A stretch of 64,000 nucleotides of DNA from a virus, in the IMG/VR virus record IMGVR_UViG_3300044949_001956, positions 43,846 to 107,845 of that record; one strand, given 5' to 3'. The notes under the pieces are model-generated. The model made no database searches. It had not been told where the DNA came from and was given only the letters and a program-made list of their open reading frames with translations. Positions within the stretch are counted from its first letter, which is position 1; every line of letters starts with the position of its first letter. Shown one piece after another: positions 55,332-63,781 of the stretch. The position numbers and the translations under genes are program-made.

Positions 55332-55782
55332 CCGACCACTCTAACTTTGCTGCTTTCTTATGAGCTTTCTTCTCCGGATACTTGGGGGAAGGGCTATTGT
55401 TGCTCTGTAGCTTGGTCAACTCGGCGCACACCAACTCGTAGTTTGACTTGATCGTTTCATTTTCAGCCTTGAGTGCTGTGAGCTCTGACAGTTTTGACTT
55501 CTCTACCAAGCAGTCGTTTAGATTCAGCATCAAGCTCTTGACCTTGGTTGACAGTTCGTCTCGCTCGACAGTTAAGGCCTTAAGTCCCACTAGACTTTGG
55601 TTCAAGGTCTCCTCTGCTCTTTCGAGCTGTTCTTTAAGGACTTCTGCTTTCTTGCCTGACTCCAGCAGCGCCGATTCCAGCACTGCAATCTTAGTTTCAG
55701 CTTGAAGAGTTCTTCTGATGAACTCTACTACTAGTCCCTCTTGCTTGGAGAGATACGTATCAACGACGTGCTTTTCGGTCAT
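55321..55782 (-). CDS. Coiled-coil protein in the fibre operon
   Basis: 153 residues from MTEKHVVDTYLSKQEGLVVE. Residues 25-120 are a continuous heptad pattern (ALLESGKKAEVLKEQLERAE, ERDELSTKVKSLMLNLNDCL), then a Lys-rich tail. Could be a fibre chaperone or trimerisation rod. Confidence 0.7.
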   Translation of the reverse strand: MTEKHVVDTYLSKQEGLVVEFIRRTLQAETKIAVLESALLESGKKAEVLKEQLERAEETLNQSLVGLKALTVERDELSTKVKSLMLNLNDCLVEKSKLSELTALKAENETIKSNYELVCAELTKLQSNNSPSPKYPEKKAHKKAAKLEWSDGE

Positions 55783-55801
55783 ATTAAAACACCAATCAGG
55801 T

Positions 55802-57088
55802 TCAGAAAGAGCCACCATCCAGCGTATCATAGACCAAGGCAGTTCCGTTTGACTGGAGTACTAGTCCGTCGGCTCCTAGAGTCAGCTGGTTGTAGCCGTT
55901 GGTGGTGTTACCCACCAGCAGTGCATTGTTGGTGGATGTAGTCCTCCCCGTGCCGCCGCTGTTGCCCGCTAGAGCTGTAGTGAGGGTGAGGGTATTGGCT
56001 ACTATGGCTACGTTAACACTCGCGTTCGCGGTGATGGCTATGGTCGTTGCATTTGTAGTCAGGGCTCCAGATGCAAGGTATGCCTGCAGGGTGGCTATGG
56101 TAAAGCCCGCCGCAGCTGTATTGACGGTGAACCCTGGCTCCTGGCTGAGTCCGGTGTATAGCTTGTACACGTCATCAGTCTGATCTCTGAATAGACCGGT
56201 GTAGATCTCACCGGATCCCGCGTTGTATGAGCCAAAGAAGCCTATGTCTAGAAGGTCGGCCGAGGTGTTGTTTGCAGCTAGGTGCAGAAGCGGGTCGTCG
56301 ACAATCAGGGTGTTGGCGCTCACGGTAAACGTGGTGCCAAGTACAGTTAGGTTGCCGCTGATCTGCACGCTGCCGTCAAAGTTACCGGTCACACCGTGTA
56401 CGTTAGCGACGTGCACCTGCGACCAGCGAACAGTGTTGTTGCCTAGGCCATAGGTGACGTTGGCGGATGGCATGATGTCTGTGTTGACGGATCCGCGGAT
56501 GGACACGATATCAGCAATCGCGTCACCGAGGGCAGCATTACCTGTAACGGACAGAGTGCCAAACGTCACAGAATCTGTAGTACTTACAGCCTGTCCGATG
56601 TGTACACCGGAGGAGTTGACTGTGACTCCAGTGCCCGGATTGACGAATAGACCCGTAGAGTTAGCCACTATGCCGTTATTAGCCAGAACCGAAATGGTAC
56701 CCGATGAAGTTATTGCCCCACCGGTCAGGCCGCTACCAGTAGCAACAGACGTGACTGTACCGGTGCCACCCGAGGGTGCCCAGTATACTCCAGAGCCGTT
56801 TGAGGTGAGTACTTGACCACTAGTACCTAGACCGCCGTTGGCAAAAACGGCTCCCACATTTGCCGTGCCGACTCGGATCTCGTTGATGCCGCTGGTCGAG
56901 TTAGCCACAAGTGCTTGGTTGGCAGTAAGTGTACCAGGGAATCTAGCGCCGCCGATTCCTACCACCGATCCGTTAGGACTGCCGATGTACAGGACATTGC
57001 CGTTTGATGTAAAGGCAAGCTCGCCGTTTGCGAGCGATTCCGGGACTGCTGCGGTAGCGCTTCTCTTGATCTGAATCCGATTGGACAT
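55802..57088 (-). CDS. Tail fibre-like structural protein, 428 aa
   Basis: From MSNRIQIKRSATAAVPESLA. Contains GELAFTSNGNVLYIGSPNGS, repeats of GLGTSGQVLTSNGSGVYW type, and beta-helical Gly/Thr/Asn-rich shaft (VTSVATGSGLTGGAITSSGT). C-terminus ends LVYDTLDGGSF, matching the tail of the 57090 protein. Likely fibre or whisker-like. Confidence 0.8.
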   Translation of the reverse strand: MSNRIQIKRSATAAVPESLANGELAFTSNGNVLYIGSPNGSVVGIGGARFPGTLTANQALVANSTSGINEIRVGTANVGAVFANGGLGTSGQVLTSNGSGVYWAPSGGTGTVTSVATGSGLTGGAITSSGTISVLANNGIVANSTGLFVNPGTGVTVNSSGVHIGQAVSTTDSVTFGTLSVTGNAALGDAIADIVSIRGSVNTDIMPSANVTYGLGNNTVRWSQVHVANVHGVTGNFDGSVQISGNLTVLGTTFTVSANTLIVDDPLLHLAANNTSADLLDIGFFGSYNAGSGEIYTGLFRDQTDDVYKLYTGLSQEPGFTVNTAAAGFTIATLQAYLASGALTTNATTIAITANASVNVAIVANTLTLTTALAGNSGGTGRTTSTNNALLVGNTTNGYNQLTLGADGLVLQSNGTALVYDTLDGGSF

Positions 57089-57089
57089 A

Positions 57090-57542
57090 CTAGAAGTTAC
57101 CCCCGTCAATATCTATTGCTTTTGATATGTATTTATTCTGCGCCGTATCAAACACAAGGGTGTCGTTGTTAGCCCTTGTATTAGCGCTGACGTCATTGAG
57201 AGAAGACAACTGCAGAGAAGAGCTGTTGGTGTAGTTGGTCTCTACAAACGCGATCGAATTTGAATATGCTGTATTGACAAACCCGAGGACAACTTCCGTG
57301 TTAGAGTAGTTTGAGAGATCGCTGATAGCTTGGTTTGTGAGTGTCGGAGTTGTAGACTGTCCAGGGATGATTATTTGCTGGTAACTTTGAACCACGCTTG
57401 ATATGCTTGGACCTTCAGTAGCTTGAGACTGTACCACTGTAAAGGTCGGTGACGGCACAACCTTAATTATAGGCTGACCTGCATAAGCCGATACGATTAC
57501 GCCATTAGATTGCTTTACTCGGATTACAGCAGTGAGTGACAC
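57090..57542 (-). CDS. Structural protein, 150 aa
   Basis: MSLTAVIRVKQSNGVIVSAY; Gln/Ser/Thr-rich, final LVFDTAQNKYISKAIDIDGG resembles ends of fibre proteins in the same operon. Not a recognised family beyond that. Confidence 0.7.
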   Translation of the reverse strand: MSLTAVIRVKQSNGVIVSAYAGQPIIKVVPSPTFTVVQSQATEGPSISSVVQSYQQIIIPGQSTTPTLTNQAISDLSNYSNTEVVLGFVNTAYSNSIAFVETNYTNSSSLQLSSLNDVSANTRANNDTLVFDTAQNKYISKAIDIDGGNF

Positions 57543-57548
57543 CGAATC

Positions 57549-57875
57549 CTACCTTGTGACTTGTGGAGTTACAGTCACTATTCCTTCAACCAACCTGATC
57601 ACCGTGCCTGACTGATCCACCGACTCGACGTCGTACACGTATCTTCCGGCGGTGATGGATCCAGTGGTGGCAGCATTCATGGACAGCGCTACCACACCCA
57701 GCGACGTAAGGGTAACACCGAACGCAAACGACGTCGACGACGAGTACGACTTCCTCAACTGGGATTGAGCCGTATAGTTGGTAAAGTCTATGGGATCGCC
57801 GTTGTCAGTCAGGATCGTAAAGGACGTATTAAAGGTAGTTCCCTGGTCGATGACTATGTTTACTTTCTGCGCCAT
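57549..57875 (-). CDS. Structural protein with BppU-like beta domain, 108 aa
   Basis: VNIVIDQGTTFNTSFTILTD and GDPIDFTNYTAQSQLRKSYS are typical of a small beta-sandwich domain at the start of baseplate/fibre proteins. First gene of the fibre operon after the late promoter at 57900-57907. Confidence 0.75.
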   Translation of the reverse strand: MAQKVNIVIDQGTTFNTSFTILTDNGDPIDFTNYTAQSQLRKSYSSSTSFAFGVTLTSLGVVALSMNAATTGSITAGRYVYDVESVDQSGTVIRLVEGIVTVTPQVTR

Positions 57876-57899
57876 CTACACTCACTCCGAGTTTTGCAC

Positions 57900-57907
57900 T
57901 ATTTATA
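57900..57907 (-). promoter_or_regulatory. Late promoter TATAAATA for the fibre operon
   Basis: Exact TATAAATA on the minus strand about 25 bases before the 57875 ATG, between the kinase gene and the fibre genes. Confidence 0.82.
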
Positions 57908-57910
57908 AAA

Positions 57911-58714
57911 CTAGGAGAGTCCCATCTCCTGTCTGATCTTTGTGGCGGAGATGGAGTGGATGGCCTCGTCGAACACCTCCTGCTCGATCTTGTATCCAAC
58001 ATCACGGCCGTAGGTGATGTTCACGATGTTGGGAACTACCATCACGGTATACTTGCCGAAGTACTTAAGTCCGAGTGCGGCATGGATCCTTTGCTCAACG
58101 TTGACCGGGTCAAACGGGTTGGAGTCGTTCCATCCCTGGCAGTCACGAATCATGATGCAGACCTGCCCAGTCTTTGCAAGAGCTCTCTCGAAGAGCGCCT
58201 GGTGGCCCGGGTGCCATGGCTGCCACCTTCCTAACATCTGGACTGTAGGCTTCCTAGGATCAAAGCGCTCTGGCTTTCTGCCAGCTGCAATGTCGGCTGC
58301 AATGAGCTTTGCCCAGCCATCAGCGTCGACGCTTCGGATCCTGTAGTCGCACTGCGTGGGTGCCTCAAAGATCTTGTTGGTGTCCTCAAAGCGACCAGCA
58401 GTGATGGTGTCCAGCCAGATCACGTAGTCGGGCTCACCTCTCTCCGCAAACACGTCCCTGAGCTTCCTTGTCGGGCACACGAACTCACAGATGGAGACGT
58501 ATCCCTCGCTCTTGTCCTTGGTGCCGTAGTCACCCATGCGGATGGCCTGGCGAGTCCTGCCCTCGTCCGAGAAGTCCCAGTCGTCGAACATGCTGCGGAC
58601 CGAATCCGCGTTGTGCCACCGAACCTTGGATCCCAGGAGCTCTAGCTCTTCCACAAGCTTTCCAGCCAGAGTCGTCTTGCCCGACCCCGGTAGACCCATA
58701 ATCAAAACCTTCAT
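57911..58714 (-). CDS. Fused APS-kinase-like and nucleotidylyltransferase protein
   Basis: 267 residues. N-terminal half: MKVLIMGLPGSGKTTLAGKL with Walker A, then VRWHNADSVRSMFDDWDFS and RGEPDYVIWLDTI as in CysC/adenylylsulfate kinase-like P-loop kinases. C-terminal half: GRWQPWHPGHQALFERALA is the (H/T)xGH nucleotidylyltransferase site and SISATKIRQEMG the matching ISxTxxR motif. Fusion of a kinase with a NMNAT/cytidylyltransferase-like domain suggests a small-molecule phosphorylation then activation; substrate unknown. Confidence 0.85.
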   Translation of the reverse strand: MKVLIMGLPGSGKTTLAGKLVEELELLGSKVRWHNADSVRSMFDDWDFSDEGRTRQAIRMGDYGTKDKSEGYVSICEFVCPTRKLRDVFAERGEPDYVIWLDTITAGRFEDTNKIFEAPTQCDYRIRSVDADGWAKLIAADIAAGRKPERFDPRKPTVQMLGRWQPWHPGHQALFERALAKTGQVCIMIRDCQGWNDSNPFDPVNVEQRIHAALGLKYFGKYTVMVVPNIVNITYGRDVGYKIEQEVFDEAIHSISATKIRQEMGLS

Positions 58715-59427
58715 CACCAATCTCCTGTCCAATGCTTTAACTTAAACTCTCTGTAGAACTGTCTCTTCTCGAACTCGTGGTCTATCTGATCCAGCTCGGG
58801 GCGATACAGTATAGTGTCATAGGGCGGCACCTCATCATAAGTCTGGATGAAGCCGCACTCGCTTATCCGCTTTCGAATCAACCCAAACGCTTGCTCGCCC
58901 GGATTTATGTCGACCATCTCACCGAGCAGGTTGATAGTCACCGCATGGAAGTATGTCTGCGGTCCCAGGAAATACGTGTTGTTGGATCCTTCAGCTCTCC
59001 TCTTTAGGTTGAGCCCCAGCGCTGTAGTGAAGATGGGATTGCCCGGTGCGCTGCACATGAAGTCGTGAGAGAAATCACGCCCTGCGCAGATGGGAAGAAC
59101 CATCATTGCTTTGTGATCAATCACGCTATCGAGCGAGACATTGCACAGTCTATCTATGTCGACGTATAGACCGCCCTCCTCATACAGCTTAATCAGCCTC
59201 CACACGTCTGACTTTACAACTGGATGGCAGTGCTTCAATCTAGAGTAGTCACTCGCGTCGAGCTTAACCCTGAGGTAGTCATCAAGGTCGCCATCGTCGC
59301 TTATCTCTACAGTCCAGTTGGGCGACAGCTGCACCAGTCTGCCTATGCAGTTCCTGACAAACCTCGACTCAGACTGCAGTAGGTCCTTCGTCTTCCATGA
59401 TATATGTATCTTGCGAGGTATGATCAC
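58714..59427 (-). CDS. OCH1-like (DXD) glycosyltransferase
   Basis: 237 residues. IPRKIHISWKTKDLL and KSDVWRLIKLYEEGGLYVDI match the Gly_transf_sug family, with the DxD in YVDIDRL. Transfers hexose to a glycan or protein acceptor. Overlaps its neighbours by one and four bases. Confidence 0.88.
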   Translation of the reverse strand: MIIPRKIHISWKTKDLLQSESRFVRNCIGRLVQLSPNWTVEISDDGDLDDYLRVKLDASDYSRLKHCHPVVKSDVWRLIKLYEEGGLYVDIDRLCNVSLDSVIDHKAMMVLPICAGRDFSHDFMCSAPGNPIFTTALGLNLKRRAEGSNNTYFLGPQTYFHAVTINLLGEMVDINPGEQAFGLIRKRISECGFIQTYDEVPPYDTILYRPELDQIDHEFEKRQFYREFKLKHWTGDW

Positions 59428-60140
59428 GGGAACACCAGCTTGAACTCTAACCTCGACTTCTCGTTAGGCATGTCGAGTGGGTGTGGCATCTCTACATCTC
59501 TATAGAACACGTTCTGTGCGGACGAGAACGTAAGCTCCAGACAGCTCGGTATGAACTGCTCTGGCGTCTCGATGTACGAGTTGTTGTTTGCGTGCACGTG
59601 AACTAGCTTCTGGTCGACCTTGCCGATGAAGTTTGCTATCTGGTCAAACTTGTCGGGCTGATTTACGTCGTGGAACTCTATGACCATGCCAGTAAATCTT
59701 CGCGTGTTCGCTATAAGCGAGTCTAGCAGACCGTATTCGTCTCCCTCTATGTCGCACTTCAAGAACACGTTGCTGCCATGCAAGATGTCATCTATAGATC
59801 CTTTGACGTTCTGCTTGTGTAGGCGCTTGCCGTCTATGAAGAAGGATTCGTCGACCTTTGCTTGCTCGTCGTAGGCATCCATCTGGCACGGGTTCAACCG
59901 AAAGAAGTCTACCTCGTACGAGTTGTCGGGCCCGATGCCCAAGCTCAGCAGTCTGGTGGTTGCAATCACGTCGCTGTAGTTGACCAGATACCCGCCGTCG
60001 TAGTCCTTGCCCAGACGAACAAGCTCCCTGCAGTAGAAGGGCTTCAGGATCCTGGGTAGCTTCATGGTGTTCATGTCAATGCGCTCTCTTGATAAACGCA
60101 GATTGGTAGCCGTTGAGCTGGTGAAACTCGTATAGGTCAT
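59424..60140 (-). CDS. FkbM-family methyltransferase
   Basis: 238-residue frame, start possibly at MNTMKLPRILK (internal ATG). LSLGIGPDNSYEVDFF and VFLKCDIEGDEYGLLDSLI, plus VHVHANNN, are FkbM landmarks; family O-methylates sugars and related groups. Fits a glycan-decorating island. Confidence 0.8.
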   Translation of the reverse strand: MTYTSFTSSTATNLRLSRERIDMNTMKLPRILKPFYCRELVRLGKDYDGGYLVNYSDVIATTRLLSLGIGPDNSYEVDFFRLNPCQMDAYDEQAKVDESFFIDGKRLHKQNVKGSIDDILHGSNVFLKCDIEGDEYGLLDSLIANTRRFTGMVIEFHDVNQPDKFDQIANFIGKVDQKLVHVHANNNSYIETPEQFIPSCLELTFSSAQNVFYRDVEMPHPLDMPNEKSRLEFKLVFP

Positions 60141-61051
60141 ACGGCACTTGCAATTTCTTTCAGTTGTTCCCTCGTGAACTTCATGGCGCCGTCGTTGAGC
60201 CTGTCGGCAAACTCACAGTCGGGCCCGCCTATGCGGATGGGGTTGTAAGCTACCTGAACGGACTTATTCCTGTAGAACTTGAAGTGCTTGGGATAACTTA
60301 CGTTGACTTCGAACGTGGACCCCATTATAATGGTTCCTGACCGATTAAACGATCTAGCCATGTGTTGACCAACTGAGTCGACACCGACAAAGTAGTCACA
60401 CTGAGATATCATAGCCATGTAGAACCTGAGGTCTGCATTCATGCCCTTACCATTGAGCATGAAGTTGTCCTTGGGGTGAATGTAGTCGTTGGGTCCGAAG
60501 TACAGGACTGCAGCCTTCTCCGATAGCATCCTGCCCAATTCAAGTGCATCGTCGACGTCGAGGCTCCTGCTTGTGGTGTCCGTAGGTCTGCCGTTGACTA
60601 CTTGAATGCCGGACCCATAGGGCTGAAACACAACGAACTTGCTCTTGCCCTTGGCTCGCCTGGCTTCCTCGATGAGCTTTTGTGCGGTCGCGACCTCGTT
60701 CGAGTGTAGGTATAGTTTAGGCTGAGCTAGATCCGAGTGGTCATCGGTCTGGTTGATCTCTTCGTCGAACGCCTCCACCAGGGACTTCCTCTGGTTGTAG
60801 TAGCTCCACCGGTGGTAGGGCTCTGGGGCTTTGAGCTCCCTGTCCTTGATCACCAGGTCAAAGATGCCCTTCTGACCTATGCCGTATGTTCTGGGCTGCA
60901 GGAGCGGGTGGTTCCAGTACAGGTTCTCCCACCCATGCACGATGACCTTGAAGTCATCATTGGGATTGAGTCTTGCATACTTCTCTAGAGCGGGAATAGC
61001 CGTTATGACTCTCCCCGCCCCACCACTGATCATGAACGCGGTGCTTCTCAT
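60137..61051 (-). CDS. GT9-like (heptosyltransferase fold) glycosyltransferase
   Basis: 304 residues from MRSTAFMISGGAGRVITAIP. GGAGRVITAIPALEKYARL is the GT-B N-terminal motif, FVVFQPYGSGI and DYFVGVDSVGQHMARSFN the donor-binding C-terminal motifs, as in ADP-heptose transferases. Suggests LPS-type chemistry. Start codon ATG at 61051 overlaps the YkgJ gene. Confidence 0.82.
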   Translation of the reverse strand: MRSTAFMISGGAGRVITAIPALEKYARLNPNDDFKVIVHGWENLYWNHPLLQPRTYGIGQKGIFDLVIKDRELKAPEPYHRWSYYNQRKSLVEAFDEEINQTDDHSDLAQPKLYLHSNEVATAQKLIEEARRAKGKSKFVVFQPYGSGIQVVNGRPTDTTSRSLDVDDALELGRMLSEKAAVLYFGPNDYIHPKDNFMLNGKGMNADLRFYMAMISQCDYFVGVDSVGQHMARSFNRSGTIIMGSTFEVNVSYPKHFKFYRNKSVQVAYNPIRIGGPDCEFADRLNDGAMKFTREQLKEIASAV

Positions 61052-61506
61052 CCCCGCTTGAGGTCCTGCGTCATGGGGTTGTACTCCTTGAACCACTCCA
61101 TGAACTCCTTGTCACCGAGATAGTTCCACACGCCGTCAAGCTGGTAGATGACTGGCATGCCGGTCTCAAGCCAGTTCTGCACGAGCCAGGACAGGTACTT
61201 GGACTCCATCTTCTGACCGCACTCGACGACTCGCAGCATGGGCTTGCTCTTGTTGGGACCCCAGCCCTCTATGTTGACAAGCACCTTGGACTCTGATGGC
61301 TTCATCCACTCGGGCACTATGTTTTGGATATATCCACACCAGTAGTCCCTGCACGACTGAGGTCTGTGCTCGTGAATGGTGCAGTTCTTTCCTAGGTAGT
61401 GACAGGGTCTCCCGGGGAACTTGCGGCGACCGAACACCTCGTACTGAAGCCACTTGCAGCACTCGTTGCAGTCGCCGCAAGACCTCTCAACTTTCGGTTC
61501 CATCAC
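61048..61506 (-). CDS. YkgJ-family Cys-cluster protein
   Basis: 152 residues. CGDCNECCKWL, GRPCHYLGKNCTIHEHRPQSC and YWCGYI give the CxxCxxCC...C...C.HxxRPxxC...C pattern of YkgJ/UPF0153, thought to bind zinc or an Fe-S cluster. Found beside glycan and methyltransferase genes in bacteria and phages. Function unknown. Confidence 0.88.
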   Translation of the reverse strand: MMEPKVERSCGDCNECCKWLQYEVFGRRKFPGRPCHYLGKNCTIHEHRPQSCRDYWCGYIQNIVPEWMKPSESKVLVNIEGWGPNKSKPMLRVVECGQKMESKYLSWLVQNWLETGMPVIYQLDGVWNYLGDKEFMEWFKEYNPMTQDLKRG

Positions 61507-62134
61507 TTCTCCATCTATTCAATACCGAATCCATCTGGTCCATGGTCGCCTGCAGGCTCACCCCCGTGCCCAGGTGCACGAAGTAGTATCTCTGCCAGTC
61601 TTCCCACGTGATGCCGTTGTACTTGAGTCCGAACCTGGCTAGGTTCTCTGAGAAGGCAAACTCGTCGACGTGACTCTTCTTGTGGAGCAGGAACGACTTT
61701 GCCTCTGTGGCGGTGTAGTCAAGCGGTCGGAACAGGTCGTGGGTGTGGCGACAAGCGATGACTGCATTGGTGGCGATGCCTACGTTCCTGCCGTCCCTCT
61801 TGAAGTATATATTGCGCTCTGTGTCGAAGAACTCACTGGCGTGGAAGTTGTCGTTGAACCCCACGTGGTATGGATGACAGAGAGTAGTGAAGTCGGGAAA
61901 CTTGGCGTGGATCAAGATGTCGACGTCGAGCAGTAGGTTCCAGTCATAGCCAGCGCCGTCCCTGTAGACCTGGAGCTTCTCATACAGGATGTTCCAGTCG
62001 GGATACTTCCTCTGCGTGATCAAGTTCAGGTCGGCGCCTATTCGATCTGCATAGCGCTTGATCCGAGGATAGGTCACCGACCAGACTTCTGGCAGGTAGT
62101 TACCGATGTTGACTACGTGGATGCACTTGCTCAT
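61487..62134 (-). CDS. Glycosyltransferase-like protein, 215 aa
   Basis: YDWNLLLDVDILIHAKFPDF has the DxD motif in a nucleotide-diphospho-sugar fold; KCIHVVNIGNYLPEVWSVTY opens the Rossmann-like N-terminus and HVDEFAFSENLARFGLKYNG is the acceptor-region segment. Substrate unknown. Confidence 0.8.
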   Translation of the reverse strand: MSKCIHVVNIGNYLPEVWSVTYPRIKRYADRIGADLNLITQRKYPDWNILYEKLQVYRDGAGYDWNLLLDVDILIHAKFPDFTTLCHPYHVGFNDNFHASEFFDTERNIYFKRDGRNVGIATNAVIACRHTHDLFRPLDYTATEAKSFLLHKKSHVDEFAFSENLARFGLKYNGITWEDWQRYYFVHLGTGVSLQATMDQMDSVLNRWRSDGTES

Positions 62135-62586
62135 AGATAGAGCGCCGAGAAGTCCTTGCCTGATGGATCCTTGGGTAGGTTGGTGCTCATGCCGTCGTCG
62201 AGCAGGGCTTGCAGAACTTGCTCTCTGGTGACATCACCCTTCCTTGCCATCTCGACCATCACGGCGACTGGCATGTGGTATATGTACGCGATGGCAAGTA
62301 CTGTGGCGTGCAGGTTGTGCACTAGGAGACCCTTGTCCTCTTCCTTGCATACTCCGGCAAGCACCTGTCGAGCAGTCTTCCTGTACTTCATGGCTGGAAA
62401 GTGCGGCTGCATCTTGTGGAACCTATCTGGATCCTTGGGATCCTCCAGAACAAGAAGTGGCTCTGCCGCTTCCTCTTCCTGGCACCACTTCTCCAGATTG
62501 ATAAGAGCTAGCATGATGCCCACGATATCGTCATCGTAGTCTGCATCTTGGAACCTGCAGTGGAGGTCCCTCAGTCTGTTACTCAT
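62131..62586 (-). CDS. Hypothetical helical protein, 151 aa
   Basis: MSNRLRDLHCRFQDADYDDD; helical with an acidic N-terminal half. ATG and stop overlap both neighbours by four bases, which places it in the glycan operon. Not recognised. Confidence 0.65.
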   Translation of the reverse strand: MSNRLRDLHCRFQDADYDDDIVGIMLALINLEKWCQEEEAAEPLLVLEDPKDPDRFHKMQPHFPAMKYRKTARQVLAGVCKEEDKGLLVHNLHATVLAIAYIYHMPVAVMVEMARKGDVTREQVLQALLDDGMSTNLPKDPSGKDFSALYL

Positions 62587-63119
62587 CTTTCCTCCTTTCT
62601 GTCAATGTTCATAGCGACCACTAGCCTCTCAGCGATGGTCTTCGGCACCTCGTGGTAGAGGATGCCAGGGAACACCAGCAGTGTGCCGGTCTTTGGCGTC
62701 ACCGTCAGTGTGTCCTCGAATATGATCGGCGCAGCGCCCTCTGCTATCTCCAGATAAGCGACTGCAGCAAAGTCGCTGGGGTAGTGATAGTGTCGGTCGG
62801 TGTGGTCGCCAGGTCCGTAGTGAGCGCCCCAGCAGTTGTAGCACATGAAGTCCAAGTCGACCTTGAAGTAGTCTCTGGATATGAACTTCACACAGGATAG
62901 AGTCAAGTCGACCAGCGGCATGAAGTTCTGATTGAATATGTGGCTTGACCAACCGCTCACATATTTAGCCTTCACGTTGCTCTCCATGGAGATCGGGTAC
63001 CGCTCTTGCTCCTGCTGTATGGCTAGCTTTGCGGCCTCTATGGCGTCCAAGTGAGAGCTTATATCTACCGTGAAGACCGGGAGGCGCTTCTCTACGGTAA
63101 GTACTTCGACTGTTGACAA
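62583..63119 (-). CDS. 2-oxoglutarate/Fe(II) oxygenase-like protein
   Basis: 178 residues. GDHTDRHYHYPSDFAAVAYL contains HTD and a further His as iron ligands, PIIFEDTLTVTPKTGTLLVF leads to FPGILYHEVPKTIAERLVVA with the distal His and 2OG-binding Arg. Matches the TIGR02466-type phage oxygenases. Substrate (protein, glycan or small molecule) unknown. Confidence 0.85.
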   Translation of the reverse strand: MSTVEVLTVEKRLPVFTVDISSHLDAIEAAKLAIQQEQERYPISMESNVKAKYVSGWSSHIFNQNFMPLVDLTLSCVKFISRDYFKVDLDFMCYNCWGAHYGPGDHTDRHYHYPSDFAAVAYLEIAEGAAPIIFEDTLTVTPKTGTLLVFPGILYHEVPKTIAERLVVAMNIDRKEER

Positions 63120-63775
63120 TTGTCCAATCCTCTGACTGTGGTTTCACCCCTGAGGTCGTACGCGTACACGTCGAACTGACTCATGGGAAACAGCTCGGCT
63201 CTCACATACATGTCCAGGCTCTCGTAGATCCCATGCTTTATTGTGTACGAGACTAGAGACCTGGCGACCGCTGGATCTATGGCGTATGCATGGGCTCTGC
63301 ACAAGCTCCTGAGCCTGCCTCTCTGGTCACTGGCGTGCGGCGGAGTCGCGTAGACCGGCTGACCGCGAGTCTGCTCTATAGAGCCGAGATATACTATGGA
63401 GTTGAACAGTCTGTGCATCAGATACGGCTTGACCATGATGGCGTCGTGTTCGAGGATGACTATCGGCTTATCGACCGTGAGGCACCGGCACCACAAGCTG
63501 TAGTGACTCATGAAGCATGCCACCTGCGCCCACGAGAGCTTCTCAGTGATCAGCTTTGGCCAAAGCAGGTGTGGAATTCCCTTTAGGTGCTCTGGAATCT
63601 CTGGTCTGCCGTTAACGCCGTCAAAGCCCTGCCATAGAGTGAACTTTTGGCCGACTGACTGAAGTGACTCGACACACCGAGCGGTGAGCTCTTCTGAAGT
63701 CTTGTTGCCCTTCAGGGTGATGACGTATGCCGAGTCGACGTCGTTGTCGTGGAAGTTGGCGTCAAGGCTCTTCAT
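63092..63775 (-). CDS. GT25-like (LPS/LOS) glycosyltransferase
   Basis: 227 residues. YVITLKGNKTSEELTARCVE, WQGFDGVNGR and ACFMSHYSLWCRCLTVDKP followed by PIVILEHDAIMV are typical of glycosyltransferase family 25 (LOS galactosyltransferase-like), with the EHDA acidic motif. Overlaps the oxygenase gene by about 28 bases. Confidence 0.82.
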   Translation of the reverse strand: MKSLDANFHDNDVDSAYVITLKGNKTSEELTARCVESLQSVGQKFTLWQGFDGVNGRPEIPEHLKGIPHLLWPKLITEKLSWAQVACFMSHYSLWCRCLTVDKPIVILEHDAIMVKPYLMHRLFNSIVYLGSIEQTRGQPVYATPPHASDQRGRLRSLCRAHAYAIDPAVARSLVSYTIKHGIYESLDMYVRAELFPMSQFDVYAYDLRGETTVRGLDNCQQSKYLP

Positions 63776-63781
63776 GGCGAG

